DNA of 40,068 nt from GCA-020356105 sp964347475 (GTDB lineage Bacteria; Pseudomonadota; Alphaproteobacteria; UBA8366; JADFVY01): positions 1 to 40,068 of the forward strand of contig CAYFYY010000037.1 in the NCBI GenBank assembly GCA_964347475.1. Direction: 5' to 3'. Under the pieces are notes generated by a model. It did no database searches. It was given only the letters and a program-made list of their open reading frames with translations, and had not been told where the DNA came from. Position 1 is the first letter of the stretch. Every line of letters begins with the position of its first letter. Position numbers and translations under genes: made by a program. Shown one piece after another: positions 9,160 through 16,876 of this stretch.

Positions 9160-9619
9160 TCAGAGGCGCTGTTCCCAGTCCTCGTCGGTCACCAGGTGGA
9201 GTTCGTGATGGCCTGAGACCAGGGGCGTGGGCGCAACAATGACATGGTCGATGAACGGGGAGAGTCGGCGGTCGCATCGCTCGCCGATCTCGGCCGTGAT
9301 GGTCGCCGTCCCCGGCTTTCAGTCGGGGAACGACAGGAAGTGCGGCTGCACCGTGATCACGCGTTCGCCGGGCGCCACAAAGCTCTGGACAGAGCCGCCG
9401 GTTTTCAGGAATCCGATGAATTGGCCGTCCACCGTCACCCGATGATCGATGGCGAGGCCACCCCCAATGGCTCGACGGCCGGTAGACGAAGATCTCGCCG
9501 GCGTTCTCCTCGTTCAGCGCGAGATCGACGACGATTTCGGGACGCGACTGGCAGCCCGCAACCAGCACGCCGATCACGATGACAGCGGCAAGTACTCCGG
9601 CGCGTCCAGGATGTCGCAT
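9160..9619 (-). pseudogene. Broken DUF2846-like lipoprotein (frameshift plus internal TGA)
   Basis: The 5' end reads MRHPGRAGVLAAVIVIG then LVAGC, a textbook lipoprotein signal, followed by ENAGEIFVYRPSSHWG. At a five-base run (CCCCC at 9461-9465 on the plus strand) the sensible frame shifts. After removing one base it continues GGLAIDHRVTVDGQFIGFLK, SFVAPGERVITVQPHF and FPD, the pattern of DUF2846-type domains (a VYRPS start, a repeated V.VDG..IG strand, PG.H/RT at the turn). A TGA then interrupts at 9319-9321, after which the same frame runs on (KPGTATITAEIGE ... DEDWEQRL) to a stop at 9160. The total span is 3n+1, so one indel restores a 152-residue frame except for the TGA. Confidence 0.75.
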
Positions 9620-9819
9620 TGGTGTTGCCTCCCTTATGATCCGGCCATCGTGCGCGCGCGCTCTGCGGCACTGCGTCCGGAGCCGCCGCCAGCAGGTCAG
9701 CATAGGATTTGCAGCCTGGGCCAATGCGGCTGCTGCGGCCCACTCGACTTCCGGTCGGTTCTGTGGGACGGTTCTGCTACCGAAAGAATTGCAGGGGCAG
9801 ATTGCCCGGGAGGTGCAGA

Positions 9820-10407
9820 ATGAAAGCCATCGGAGGATCGGTCCTGCGGTCGCTACGCTGGTCGGTGATTTTGGCGCTGCCGCTGGCCGCCTGCATCACG
9901 ACGCAGAAAGAGCCCGCGGAGACCGGTAAGGCCGTCGCTATGCTTGAGGCGCGCAACACGGCGATGGCGGAGCTGGCACAGCAGACCCGCGTGGTGACAG
10001 CGCAGCTCGAACGGCTGGAGAAGAGCGAGAAGAACGCGGTCATCGCGTTGCTGACCTTGTCCAACGCGGTCGCCGCCTATGAACGGGCGGGGGCACTGAA
10101 GATCGAGGAACCGCTACGCAGCTACTACGGAGAACTGGGGCGGCTGTCCACGGGCTACCGGGCGCCGGGCAAGTTCCAGTCCGTGATCCTCGCCTGCTTT
10201 GATGAATCCGTTTCCTGCGCCGCTGCCCAGCAGCGTTGTCGCAACGAAGGGCGCAGTGACACCGATTGCGACAGGGATCCGAGCGTCATCGAGGCCTGCG
10301 GCGCCGAGGCCGCCTGCATCTTCGATGCGTTCCGCGACCTCGAGCGGGTGATCCCGGACATCCTCGGCGGGCGCGATCCCTGGCCGCCGCAACCGTTCCC
10401 GTTCTAG
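9820..10407 (+). CDS. Putative lipoprotein with coiled-coil segment, 195 residues
   Basis: The N-terminus MKAIGGSVLRSLRWSVILAL followed by PLAAC is a lipoprotein signal with a good lipobox (LAAC), so the mature protein is probably membrane-anchored. Residues about 35-90 form a helical, Glu/Gln-rich coiled-coil-prone stretch (MLEARNTAMAELAQQTRVV; LERLEKSEKN). The C-terminal part contains several cysteines (LACFDESVSC, QQRC, DCDRD, EACGAEAACIF), enough for multiple disulfides, as expected in the periplasm. The ATG at 9820 follows GGGAGGTG; an upstream start at 9709 would add a very Arg-rich leader and is rejected. No family recognised. Confidence 0.65.
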   Translation: MKAIGGSVLRSLRWSVILALPLAACITTQKEPAETGKAVAMLEARNTAMAELAQQTRVVTAQLERLEKSEKNAVIALLTLSNAVAAYERAGALKIEEPLRSYYGELGRLSTGYRAPGKFQSVILACFDESVSCAAAQQRCRNEGRSDTDCDRDPSVIEACGAEAACIFDAFRDLERVIPDILGGRDPWPPQPFPF

Positions 10408-10420
10408 CCGCCCCGCCCCG

Positions 10421-10841
10421 CTACGACGCCATCTGCCCGTTCGCCAGCAGCCACAGCATGGCGACCGTGATCGAGGGAGGGTCATCGAGGCGAGGGTTTT
10501 CGGCAGGCCGAAGCGCGCGAGGTCGGCAAATCCGGCGCATGCCGGCGGCTGCCGCGCGCTCGACGACGATAATGTCGGTCAGCGAGCCGACGAGGAACAG
10601 ATTGCCGGCCAGCATCGACGGTCGGCGCCAGCAGTCGCACCGGCCCGCTGGCGGCCGCGGTCACCCGCTTCGCCGCATAGCGTTGGAAGCCGGGCGCCCG
10701 GAACTGCGCCGAGACGAATCGTCAGGGCGAACAGCAGCAGGGTCGGCACGTCGATCGCGGTTCCGACGGCGGCGACCGTCGCCCGCGCTGCGGCCAGCAG
10801 GTTCGCGATCCTGTCTGCCCTATGTGTCGCCGCACCCTCAT
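10421..10841 (-). pseudogene. Decayed SLC13/ArsB-NhaD-type permease remnant
   Basis: Fragments in different minus-strand frames match this permease superfamily in the expected order: AAVGTAIDVPTLLLFALTI, then QFRAPGFQRYAAKRVTAAA, then LAGNLFLVGSLTDIIVVERA, then FADLARFGLPKTLASMTL, then SITVAMLWLLANG before the stop at 10421. Intact members are about 400 residues and this span allows only 140, so most of the centre is deleted and several frameshifts separate the pieces. The ATG at 10841 still has a strong AGGAGG ribosome-binding site. No functional product is possible. The original substrate (arsenite, sodium/dicarboxylate or other) cannot be told. Confidence 0.7.
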
Positions 10842-11079
10842 GGCCGTCCCTCCTGAAATGTTCACTCTTCGTTCACGTCATTCTAAGGATAGCGGGGGGC
10901 CTGGCTTCGATCCCGGACGATCGCCGCCGTCGGCCGTGGCGGTGCACCGCAATTGTGGCAATTTCATGCCCGTATCGTGCGCATCGGCCCGAAGAACCTA
11001 TATGTATGGTTGCAAGGCGGAATCGACTTATCTCTTTGGAAGGGAAAGGAAATACGTCGCCTTGCCAGAGGCGGATTAA

Positions 11080-11838
11080 ATGGCGAATCTATCGGACAGT
11101 CGGCCAGATCCAAGCACGCCGGACGGCGCGGTGCGGCTTGCCCGCTACGTCGCCGATACGCTGCCGCACGATCCGTTCGATGCGGTCAGCTATGTGTGCG
11201 CCAGTTTCAACGAGATGCGTCGGCACTTCGAGGCGCAGGGGCAGGGGCGTGGCGACTTCCACACCGCTTATCTGTCGTTTTACGCGCTGTGGAAGGAACT
11301 CATGCTGCTCTATGGCCACAACATGCCGGATCTGGCGTTCGCGACCGACAAGGCAGAGAACATCACCCGGATCGCCGCTGCCATTGAGGCATCGGCACAG
11401 GACATCCTGCCCAAGCTGGTGGCGCGGTCATTCGACACCATATCGTCCGAGTTCAAGGAAAAGATCGGCGGCAAATTCTATTACGAACTCTCCGACGAAG
11501 AACTCTCGACCATCCAGTCGTTGCTGAACGAGTTGCGCGAACACATCGCACAGTCGGAGGTGCTCGACGCGCGGCACAGGCGACGCCTGTTGAAACGCTT
11601 GGAGGACCTGCAGCGAGAGCTGCACAACGAGGTCAGCGATTTCGACCACGTCTGGGGCCTGCTCGTCGAGAGCGCGGCCTATCTCGGCCAGGCCGGTGAA
11701 AAGGCGAAGCCCATCACCGACCGGCTGCGGGACCTCAAGGACATCTTCTGGGACAACGTCAGGCGGCGAGAGAACCTGCCGCCGGAGCGGGGGTTCCCCA
11801 AGCTGGAGAATCGCCGGCGGAGCGACGAGAAGCCTTGA
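11080..11838 (+). CDS. Uncharacterised helical protein, 252 residues
   Basis: The product is soluble, with no signal peptide or TM helix, and almost all helical. The N-terminal third (PFDAVSYVCASFNEMRRHFE, FHTAYLSFYALWKEL) is aromatic-rich. The middle (about 100-195) is amphipathic and coiled-coil-prone (LSDEELSTIQSLLNELREHI; RRRLLKRLEDLQRELHNEV). The C-terminus (HVWGLLVESAAYLGQAGEKA ... IFWDNVRRRENLPPE) resembles, from memory, the end of a loose set of uncharacterised accessory-genome proteins. The ATG at 11080 is the first possible start, because TAA precedes it directly in frame; AGAGG lies 8 nt upstream. It sits between a dead permease and dodecin with no operon partner. Confidence 0.7.
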   Translation: MANLSDSRPDPSTPDGAVRLARYVADTLPHDPFDAVSYVCASFNEMRRHFEAQGQGRGDFHTAYLSFYALWKELMLLYGHNMPDLAFATDKAENITRIAAAIEASAQDILPKLVARSFDTISSEFKEKIGGKFYYELSDEELSTIQSLLNELREHIAQSEVLDARHRRRLLKRLEDLQRELHNEVSDFDHVWGLLVESAAYLGQAGEKAKPITDRLRDLKDIFWDNVRRRENLPPERGFPKLENRRRSDEKP

Positions 11839-12101
11839 AAGCGCGCCTCGTTGCGGTGACGTGTGTGTCGCCTCGGCCTCGCCGCGGACGATTCGGTTCC
11901 ACAGGTCGTCCCGCGAGGTGTATGATCGCGACGCGGCGCGCAACGGCGACCGGACGGTCCGGCCAGGGGGTGGGATCCGCGGCTTCTTCGTGCCGCGGCG
12001 TGTGCCTGTGGACCGCAGTGCACGAGATGGGTTCCGACTCCGCCCTTCGGTGCCGCCACCCGCCGCATCAATATCCAGAATACGACAGGGGGAACGCGAA
12101 C

Positions 12102-12317
12102 ATGCCAGAGAGCGTCTACAAGATCATCGAACTCGTCGGCACCAGCACCGAATCCTGGGAGAAGGCGGCCTTGGCCGCGGTCACCCGGGCCGGCAAGACG
12201 CTGCGCGACATCCGGATCGCCGAGGTCACGGATCTCGACATGCACATGCAGGACGGCAAGGTGCAGGCCTACCGCGCCAAGGTGAAGCTGTCGTTCAAAT
12301 ACGAAGACGAAGGCTGA
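12102..12317 (+). CDS. Dodecin-family protein lacking the canonical flavin-binding residues
   Basis: This 71-residue protein has the full dodecin pattern: a first strand VYKIIELVGTS, helix WEKAALAAVTRAGKTLRDIR, strand IAEVTDLDMHM, and last strand VQAYRAKVKLSFKYE. Dodecins form hollow dodecamers, and many bind riboflavin/FMN pairs stacked on a Trp in the second strand with a Gln in the third. Here the Trp position is Ile39 (RIAEV instead of RWFEV) and the Gln position is Arg58 (AYRAKV instead of HWQVxL). That puts it in the YRAxVK subtype, whose ligand is unclear to me. The ATG at 12102 is preceded by a GGGGGA ribosome-binding site; longer in-frame starts would add unrelated sequence. Confidence 0.88.
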   Translation: MPESVYKIIELVGTSTESWEKAALAAVTRAGKTLRDIRIAEVTDLDMHMQDGKVQAYRAKVKLSFKYEDEG

Positions 12318-12354
12318 CGGCGGGGCAACGGCGTCCCGACCCGGCGCCCGCCGG

Positions 12355-13041
12355 TCACACGTCGCCAGCGGGCTTTGGCCGTCCGCCGTAGCTCATGCTC
12401 GCGGGGCCGACGGCGCCGCCGGAGATGACGAAGGTCATGGCCTCGTCCATCGTCCACTCGGTCGGCGTGATGCGGGAGACCGGCACGATCTCGAGGTACC
12501 CGGAGGTTGGGTTCGGTGTGGTCGGCACATAGACGGCGGCCAGCTCGTCGCCGGTATCCCGGTCGGTCATCGTGCGGGTCACGAACCCGACGGTCTTCAT
12601 CTCCGGCGACGGGAAGTCGATCAGCACGACGCGTTGGATGCCGCCCGGTCGTTCGCGCAGGATGTCGACCAGCTGCTTGGTCGAGCCGTACACCTTCTTG
12701 ACGAACGGGATCTTCGCCATCAGCTCGTCGAACGCCTTGAGCAAACGCTGGCCCAGCACCCAGGTGGCGAGCCAGCCAAGGGTGAACAGCAGCACTGCCA
12801 TGAAGACCACGGCAAGGCCGGTGTGGAACCAGGGCGAGGTCAGCCAGTGCGCGACCTCGCCGCTGTAGGGCCGGGCGATGGCGGCGAGCCTCAAGGCGGC
12901 CGGCTCGCCGAGGTCCGACAGCAGCCGGAACAGGACGTTGAGGATCAGCCAGGTGACCCAGATCGGGATGAAGGTGAACAGGCCGGCGATGATGTTGCGC
13001 CGCACCCAGCCGAGCCGCCTCCGGGGCCGTCGTTTCGCCAT
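12355..13041 (-). CDS. DUF502 family inner-membrane protein
   Basis: This 228-residue protein begins with a very basic tail (MAKRRPRRRLGWVRRN), followed by a first TM helix (IIAGLFTFIPIWVTWLILNV) and a second (LAVVFMAVLLFTLGWLATWV). The cytoplasmic part contains the family hallmarks IPFVKKVYGSTKQLVD, VVLIDFPSPEM, GFVTRTM and VYVPTTPNPTSGYL. DUF502 proteins are conserved in bacteria and plants; the bacterial role is not established. The start at 13041 is chosen because translation further upstream shows no homology. It is divergent from the universal stress gene at 13267. Confidence 0.9.
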   Translation of the reverse strand: MAKRRPRRRLGWVRRNIIAGLFTFIPIWVTWLILNVLFRLLSDLGEPAALRLAAIARPYSGEVAHWLTSPWFHTGLAVVFMAVLLFTLGWLATWVLGQRLLKAFDELMAKIPFVKKVYGSTKQLVDILRERPGGIQRVVLIDFPSPEMKTVGFVTRTMTDRDTGDELAAVYVPTTPNPTSGYLEIVPVSRITPTEWTMDEAMTFVISGGAVGPASMSYGGRPKPAGDV

Positions 13042-13266
13042 GGTCGCTCCTTCCGTTCGGGCCGGGGCTGCGGGACCGGCCCGGCGCGCCGAGTATAGGG
13101 CAATTCGCCGCCGTGTGGATGCGCGGCGGCGCGGCCGGCGATACCCCGGTCCGCCGCTGGCATTGTCGGCACTGCGGGCGCATAATGGCCGGCCCCACCG
13201 ATTGCCCGCCCGGCCGCGCTGCACCGGGCGCGACCATTGACCTTGCCACCGGCCGGAGGTGCCGCC

Positions 13267-13704
13267 ATGCCGAAGATCAAGACCATCCTCGTCCCCATCG
13301 ACATCGCCCAGATCGAGGCGGCCGACGCGGCGCTGGAGCTGGCGCGCGACGCGGCCAAGGCGTATGGCGCCCGGCTCGTGCTGCTGAACGTGCTGGAGCA
13401 GGTGCCCGGCTATGTCGCATCGCAGCTGCCCAAGAGCTTCCACGAGAACGCGCTGGCCGACGCCGGCAAGCGCCTCGAAGAGGTCGCCGGCAAGCATGGC
13501 CTTGCCGGCAGCGCCGAAATCGTCGTGCGCGACGGCCACCCGTCGACCGAGATCCTCGAATACGCGCGCGCGGCGAAGGCGGACCTCATCGTCATCGCCT
13601 CGCACGATCCCGGGCTTGCCGATTACTTCCTCGGCTCGGTCGCCGCCCGGGTCGTCCGCCACGCCCATTGCTCGGTGCTGGTTGTGCGCCCGACCGCTGG
13701 CTGA
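13267..13704 (+). CDS. Universal stress protein (UspA family)
   Basis: This 145-residue single-domain Usp opens with KTILVPIDIAQIEAADAALE (the beta1/alpha1 region with the conserved Asp) and ends with FLGSVAARVVRHAHCSVLVV, the typical nucleotide-binding/dimer region of this family. Usp proteins are soluble and accumulate under stress; many bind ATP. The short LGSVAxxVxRHAxCSVLVVR form here fits the ATP-binding subgroup. GGAGGTG (from about 13255) sits a few nt before the ATG at 13267, which is better supported than the in-frame ATG at 13237. Confidence 0.9.
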   Translation: MPKIKTILVPIDIAQIEAADAALELARDAAKAYGARLVLLNVLEQVPGYVASQLPKSFHENALADAGKRLEEVAGKHGLAGSAEIVVRDGHPSTEILEYARAAKADLIVIASHDPGLADYFLGSVAARVVRHAHCSVLVVRPTAG

Positions 13705-13883
13705 CGCCGGTCCAATGCACGTGGTTACCCCGGGCGGGGCTGGCTCTCTGTGCCCGACCGGCCCGGCGTACCGGGCCGCCGATGGATTCGCCCGGGCGGT
13801 CGTGCTATCGTTGCGGGCGCTGAAGCAAATTCGTCAACGAATCCCGCATCGTACGGGATCGCCGAGAGAGGGGGAGAGCGAAC

Positions 13884-14357
13884 ATGAACACCACGGTATT
13901 TGTGCGCATATTTGCCGCTGCGGCGGCGCTTGTCGTGTCGCTGACGGTCGGCGCCGCCCATGCTGGCCACGAGGGCGATCCGCCGACCTACGCGGACCGC
14001 GTATTGCGGGGCGCGTGGGGCTTCTCCGCCAGCGGCGTGATCCTGGTGCCGAACGAGCATCATCCTTTGCAGGTGGTTGCGGTCGGCGTCATGGAGTTCG
14101 ACGGTGCCGGCGGCTGCGCGATCAGGGACACCATCAATATCAACGGGACCGCGATCCCGGATCGCAGTTCGGACTCGTGCAGCTACCAGGTCAATCCGGA
14201 TGGGACCGGCACGATCGAGGCGTCCTTCGCCGGTGATCCCGGCCCCGTGCCGCTGTCGTTCGCCATCGTCGACAAGGCGAACAGCTTGCGGTTCATCCGG
14301 ACGGATCTCGGCGTCGCCAGCGGAGTAGCACAGCGGCAGCGTCGCAGCGACCACTGA
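13884..14357 (+). CDS. Secreted protein of unknown function, 157 residues
   Basis: A clear signal peptide (VFVRIFAAAAALVVSLTVGA, cleavage near AHAGHEG) leads a small strand-rich domain. The pattern LRGAWGFSASGVI ... AVGVMEFDGAGGC ... TGTIEASF ... FAIVDKANSLRFIRTD resembles the repeated short-strand beta-barrel of small secreted alphaproteobacterial proteins, but I cannot name the family. Two cysteines (GGCAIRD and DSCSYQ) could pair. A strong GGGGGAGAG precedes the ATG. It converges with the Asp-rich gene. Confidence 0.65.
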   Translation: MNTTVFVRIFAAAAALVVSLTVGAAHAGHEGDPPTYADRVLRGAWGFSASGVILVPNEHHPLQVVAVGVMEFDGAGGCAIRDTININGTAIPDRSSDSCSYQVNPDGTGTIEASFAGDPGPVPLSFAIVDKANSLRFIRTDLGVASGVAQRQRRSDH

Positions 14358-14404
14358 CGCCGGCGGATTCTGCCGGCCCCGCCGCACGTCAACCGGATAA
14401 TGCG

Positions 14405-15097
14405 CTAGTCGGCCGGGGTCCAGCCGGCGGCGATCGCCGCGGCCTCCTCGTCGGGAGACAGGACCTTGGCGCGAAAGGCCTCGAGCTCGGCCGCCGCACC
14501 GCTGGCGACCACCCCCGCCTCGAGTTCGCCATCGAACAGGTCGCCGGCGGCCCCGCCGCCGTCGCCGCGTGCGCCGGGGCGGTCGCCGCCGTCGTCACCG
14601 CCGCTGCCGCCGCCGACACCGCCGCCGGGATCGTCATGTCCGACGGAGTTTGGCCTGATGTCGTCGCCTCCGCGACTCGTCGCGCCGTGCTCCTGGCTCT
14701 CGCCCGCTTGGCCGCCATCGTTGCTGTCATCGTCGCCGTCAACGTCGTCGGCATCGTCGTCCCGGTCGCTGTCGTCGCCCCGATCATCATCGTCGCGGGC
14801 GCCCTTGTCGCCTTGATCGTCGTCGTCGCCCTGGTCGTCGTCGTCCGCCTTGCCGGTCTTGCCATTGCTGCCACCACCGTTCTTGTCCGATGGCCGATCG
14901 TCGGCAATGGCGGACGTTCCGAGCTGGCCGCTGCCGTCCACCGCCGGCATCGTCGCCAGCAGGAATGCGGCCATGGCGGCGATCACCGCCGCGACGAGGA
15001 CGGTCCGCACCGCGGGCCCGGCAGTCCGCCGGGCCGAGGCGACGTCGCTGCCGCCGAAGGCCTCGCGGTCTTGTCTGGTTGGAATGCACCCTTGCAT
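14405..15097 (-). CDS. Membrane-anchored Asp/Gly-rich low-complexity protein
   Basis: From the ATG at 15097 the product is 230 residues: a short basic cytoplasmic tail, one TM helix (VLVAAVIAAMAAFLLATM, about residues 36-55), then an extracytoplasmic region dominated by Asp, Gly, Ser and Asn with runs such as DDDDQGDDDDQGDKG and DDDRGDDSDRDDDADD. A Gly/Asp-rich part (GGGVGGGSGGDDGGD) and a compact C-terminal helix (LEAFRAKVLSPDEEAAAIAA) follow. The acidic region would be strongly anionic and could bind Ca2+ or other cations; it is not the GGxGxDxUx RTX nonapeptide. Start choice is uncertain: 15199 (with GGGAG 14 nt upstream) would add 34 residues. No family recognised. Confidence 0.6.
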   Translation of the reverse strand: MQGCIPTRQDREAFGGSDVASARRTAGPAVRTVLVAAVIAAMAAFLLATMPAVDGSGQLGTSAIADDRPSDKNGGGSNGKTGKADDDDQGDDDDQGDKGARDDDDRGDDSDRDDDADDVDGDDDSNDGGQAGESQEHGATSRGGDDIRPNSVGHDDPGGGVGGGSGGDDGGDRPGARGDGGGAAGDLFDGELEAGVVASGAAAELEAFRAKVLSPDEEAAAIAAGWTPAD

Positions 15098-15616
15098 CGC
15101 TCTTTGCCCTGGTTGTCCGGCTACCGTGCCGGGTTCTATCGCAACGGGACGTTCGATGCCCGCAACCCTTTCTCTGACAACGCGGAAATGACCGCACATA
15201 TTCCAAGAAATTTCTCCCGAGTGATAATAAAATAACAAAAAAGTAAAATAATTTAGAATAAATGTTCAAAAAAGGCGGGTCTCCTCATGGCAGCCCCCGG
15301 TGTCGACGGGAAACCCGCGGAAAACCCTAACGCATGGGCTCGTTCCGCAGGCGGGCCGCGTACCGCTCGCGACCTCCTCCTCGCAATGCTTGGAGATGTA
15401 CCCGGCAATCCATATGGTTTTCGCAGACCGTACCGGCGGGGTCCGGCCGGCTCGCACACGCGCGACTGGTGTCTTCCGGTGCGTACGCCGCCGATCATAA
15501 CCGCGTGACCGGGCTGCCGACTGTGTTTGCCACTGTGGCCAGCGCGCTTGGAATGCGGCACACTGGTGGCGCGGGTTGACACGCGCAGCCGAAAAATTCC
15601 GGGAGGAAAGGAACCG
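15098..15616. other. Intergenic stretch with AT-rich core
   Basis: No gene is supported between the divergent Asp-rich and metallo-beta-lactamase-fold genes. Bases 15226-15272 are strikingly AT-rich for this genome and probably hold promoter elements for the minus-strand gene; GTTCAA at 15264-15269 reads TTGAAC on that strand, but no convincing -10 follows. The rest (15280-15600) has weak open frames on both strands with no recognisable protein. Confidence 0.4.
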
Positions 15617-16408
15617 ATGACACAGCGCCTGTTCCTGCTGGCCGTGCTGTGCGCCTGGGCCGTGCCGACGGGCCCGGCCCTCGCCGAGATGCCGAGCCGC
15701 TGCATCGCCTTCGTCGAAGCCCCGCCGCGCATCGTGCCGGCCGCTGTTGCCGTGCCGGAGGTCGAGATCACCTACGTGACGCATTCGACATTCCGCGTGC
15801 GCACCCCCGCGGGGATCGTCATCGCCACCGACTACGCCGGTTATTTCGGCGGCGGTGAGCCACCGCACATCGCCACCATGAACCACGCCCACGAGACCCA
15901 CTACACCGACTACCCGGATCCCGCGATCAAGCACGTGCTGCGCGGCTGGAACCCGCTGGGCGACGGCCCAGCCGAGCACCACCTGGTCGTCGATGACGTG
16001 CTCGTGCGCAACGTCGCCACCGATATCCGCAGCTGGGGCGGGTTGGTCGAGGCCAACGGCAACTCGATCTTCATCTTCGAGACCGCCGATCTGTGTATCG
16101 GCCATCTCGGCCACCTCCACCACATGCCGACGCCGGAGCAGTTCGCCCGCATCGGCCGGCTCGACATCGTGTTCGCCGCCGTCGACGGGGGCCTGACTCT
16201 CGACCATCCGACGATGATCGCGGTGCTCAAGGAATTGCGCGCGAGCCTCGTCATCCCGATGCATTATTTCGGCCGCGGCTCGCTGGAGACGTTCCTGATC
16301 GGCATGTCCTCCGACTTCGAGATCCGGGTCAACGACTCGGCGACGACGACGGTCTCGCTGCCGGCCCTGCCGCGCCGCCCGACGGTGCTGGTTCTGCCCG
16401 GCTACTGA
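15617..16408 (+). CDS. Exported metallo-beta-lactamase-fold protein
   Basis: This 263-residue protein starts with a signal peptide (MTQRLFLLAVLCAWAVPTGP, cleavage near ALAEM). The mature domain has the MBL layout: strand VEITYVTHSTFRVRTP, strand IVIATDYAGYF, then the metal motif MNHAHETHYTD (His90, His92, His95), later GHLGHLHH and IPMHYFG providing further histidines. The UlaG-like arrangement suggests a metal-dependent hydrolase, but Glu replaces the Asp of the classic HxHxDH motif, as in some relatives. Substrate unknown. GGAGGAAAGG precedes the ATG, so 15617 is a secure start. The next gene, a small cytochrome c, begins 50 bp downstream and may be cotranscribed. Confidence 0.78.
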   Translation: MTQRLFLLAVLCAWAVPTGPALAEMPSRCIAFVEAPPRIVPAAVAVPEVEITYVTHSTFRVRTPAGIVIATDYAGYFGGGEPPHIATMNHAHETHYTDYPDPAIKHVLRGWNPLGDGPAEHHLVVDDVLVRNVATDIRSWGGLVEANGNSIFIFETADLCIGHLGHLHHMPTPEQFARIGRLDIVFAAVDGGLTLDHPTMIAVLKELRASLVIPMHYFGRGSLETFLIGMSSDFEIRVNDSATTTVSLPALPRRPTVLVLPGY

Positions 16409-16458
16409 ACCGCCGTCCGGTCCTTGACAGCTTTGTCGGGCGTTCCAAAATCTGGGGC

Positions 16459-16791
16459 ATGCGGACATCTTTGACCCTGGTTCTCGGTATGGCGTTGGCG
16501 GCGCTTCACGTGCAGGCCGCACCCGCGCAGGATCTGCCCGGCGATGCGCAGGAGGGGCAGGCGCTGGCAGCCGCGGTGTGCGGTGAGTGCCATGTGATCG
16601 AGAAGGGCGTTCGGGATGCCGACGGCGCGGCGCCGGCCTTCCAGTCGGTCGCCGACAACCCGGCGATGACCGCGCTGGCCCTGCGCGTGTTTCTGCGCAC
16701 GCCGCACGACGACATGCCTGACCTGATCCTCAGCGACGCCGAGACCGACGACCTAATCGCCTACATCCTCGGACTCAAGCGTCGCAAGTAA
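16459..16791 (+). CDS. Small periplasmic c-type cytochrome
   Basis: This 110-residue precursor has a signal peptide (MRTSLTLVLGMALAALHVQA, cleavage near PAQD). The mature protein carries a single CGECH haem-attachment motif (Cys41, Cys44, His45). A likely distal ligand is Met86 in HDDMPDLILSD, followed by the usual C-terminal helix (ETDDLIAYILGLKR). It therefore looks like a class I mono-haem cytochrome c of minimal size, an electron carrier in the periplasm. The partner is not evident. It lies 50 bp after the exported MBL-fold gene. Confidence 0.85.
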   Translation: MRTSLTLVLGMALAALHVQAAPAQDLPGDAQEGQALAAAVCGECHVIEKGVRDADGAAPAFQSVADNPAMTALALRVFLRTPHDDMPDLILSDAETDDLIAYILGLKRRK

Positions 16792-16876
16792 TGGCGACCC
16801 GCCGTCACACGCGATCTGGCGCCGGGGCGCGCGTCGTGCGATGATAGGCCCATGTTCGGCACGCGAGGCCCCTCTC

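Noticed and set aside
10822..11079. Small open frame ending exactly before the gene at 11080 (TAAATG)
   Set aside because: No ribosome-binding site, no recognisable protein, and it overlaps the SLC13 pseudogene start; more likely chance.
14405..15097. RTX-type calcium-binding repeat in the Asp-rich protein
   Set aside because: The runs do not follow the GGxGxDxUx nonapeptide and the spacing is irregular.
15266..15520. Possible small gene on either strand between the Asp-rich and MBL-fold genes
   Set aside because: Frames are short, lack ribosome-binding sites and show no protein-like pattern.
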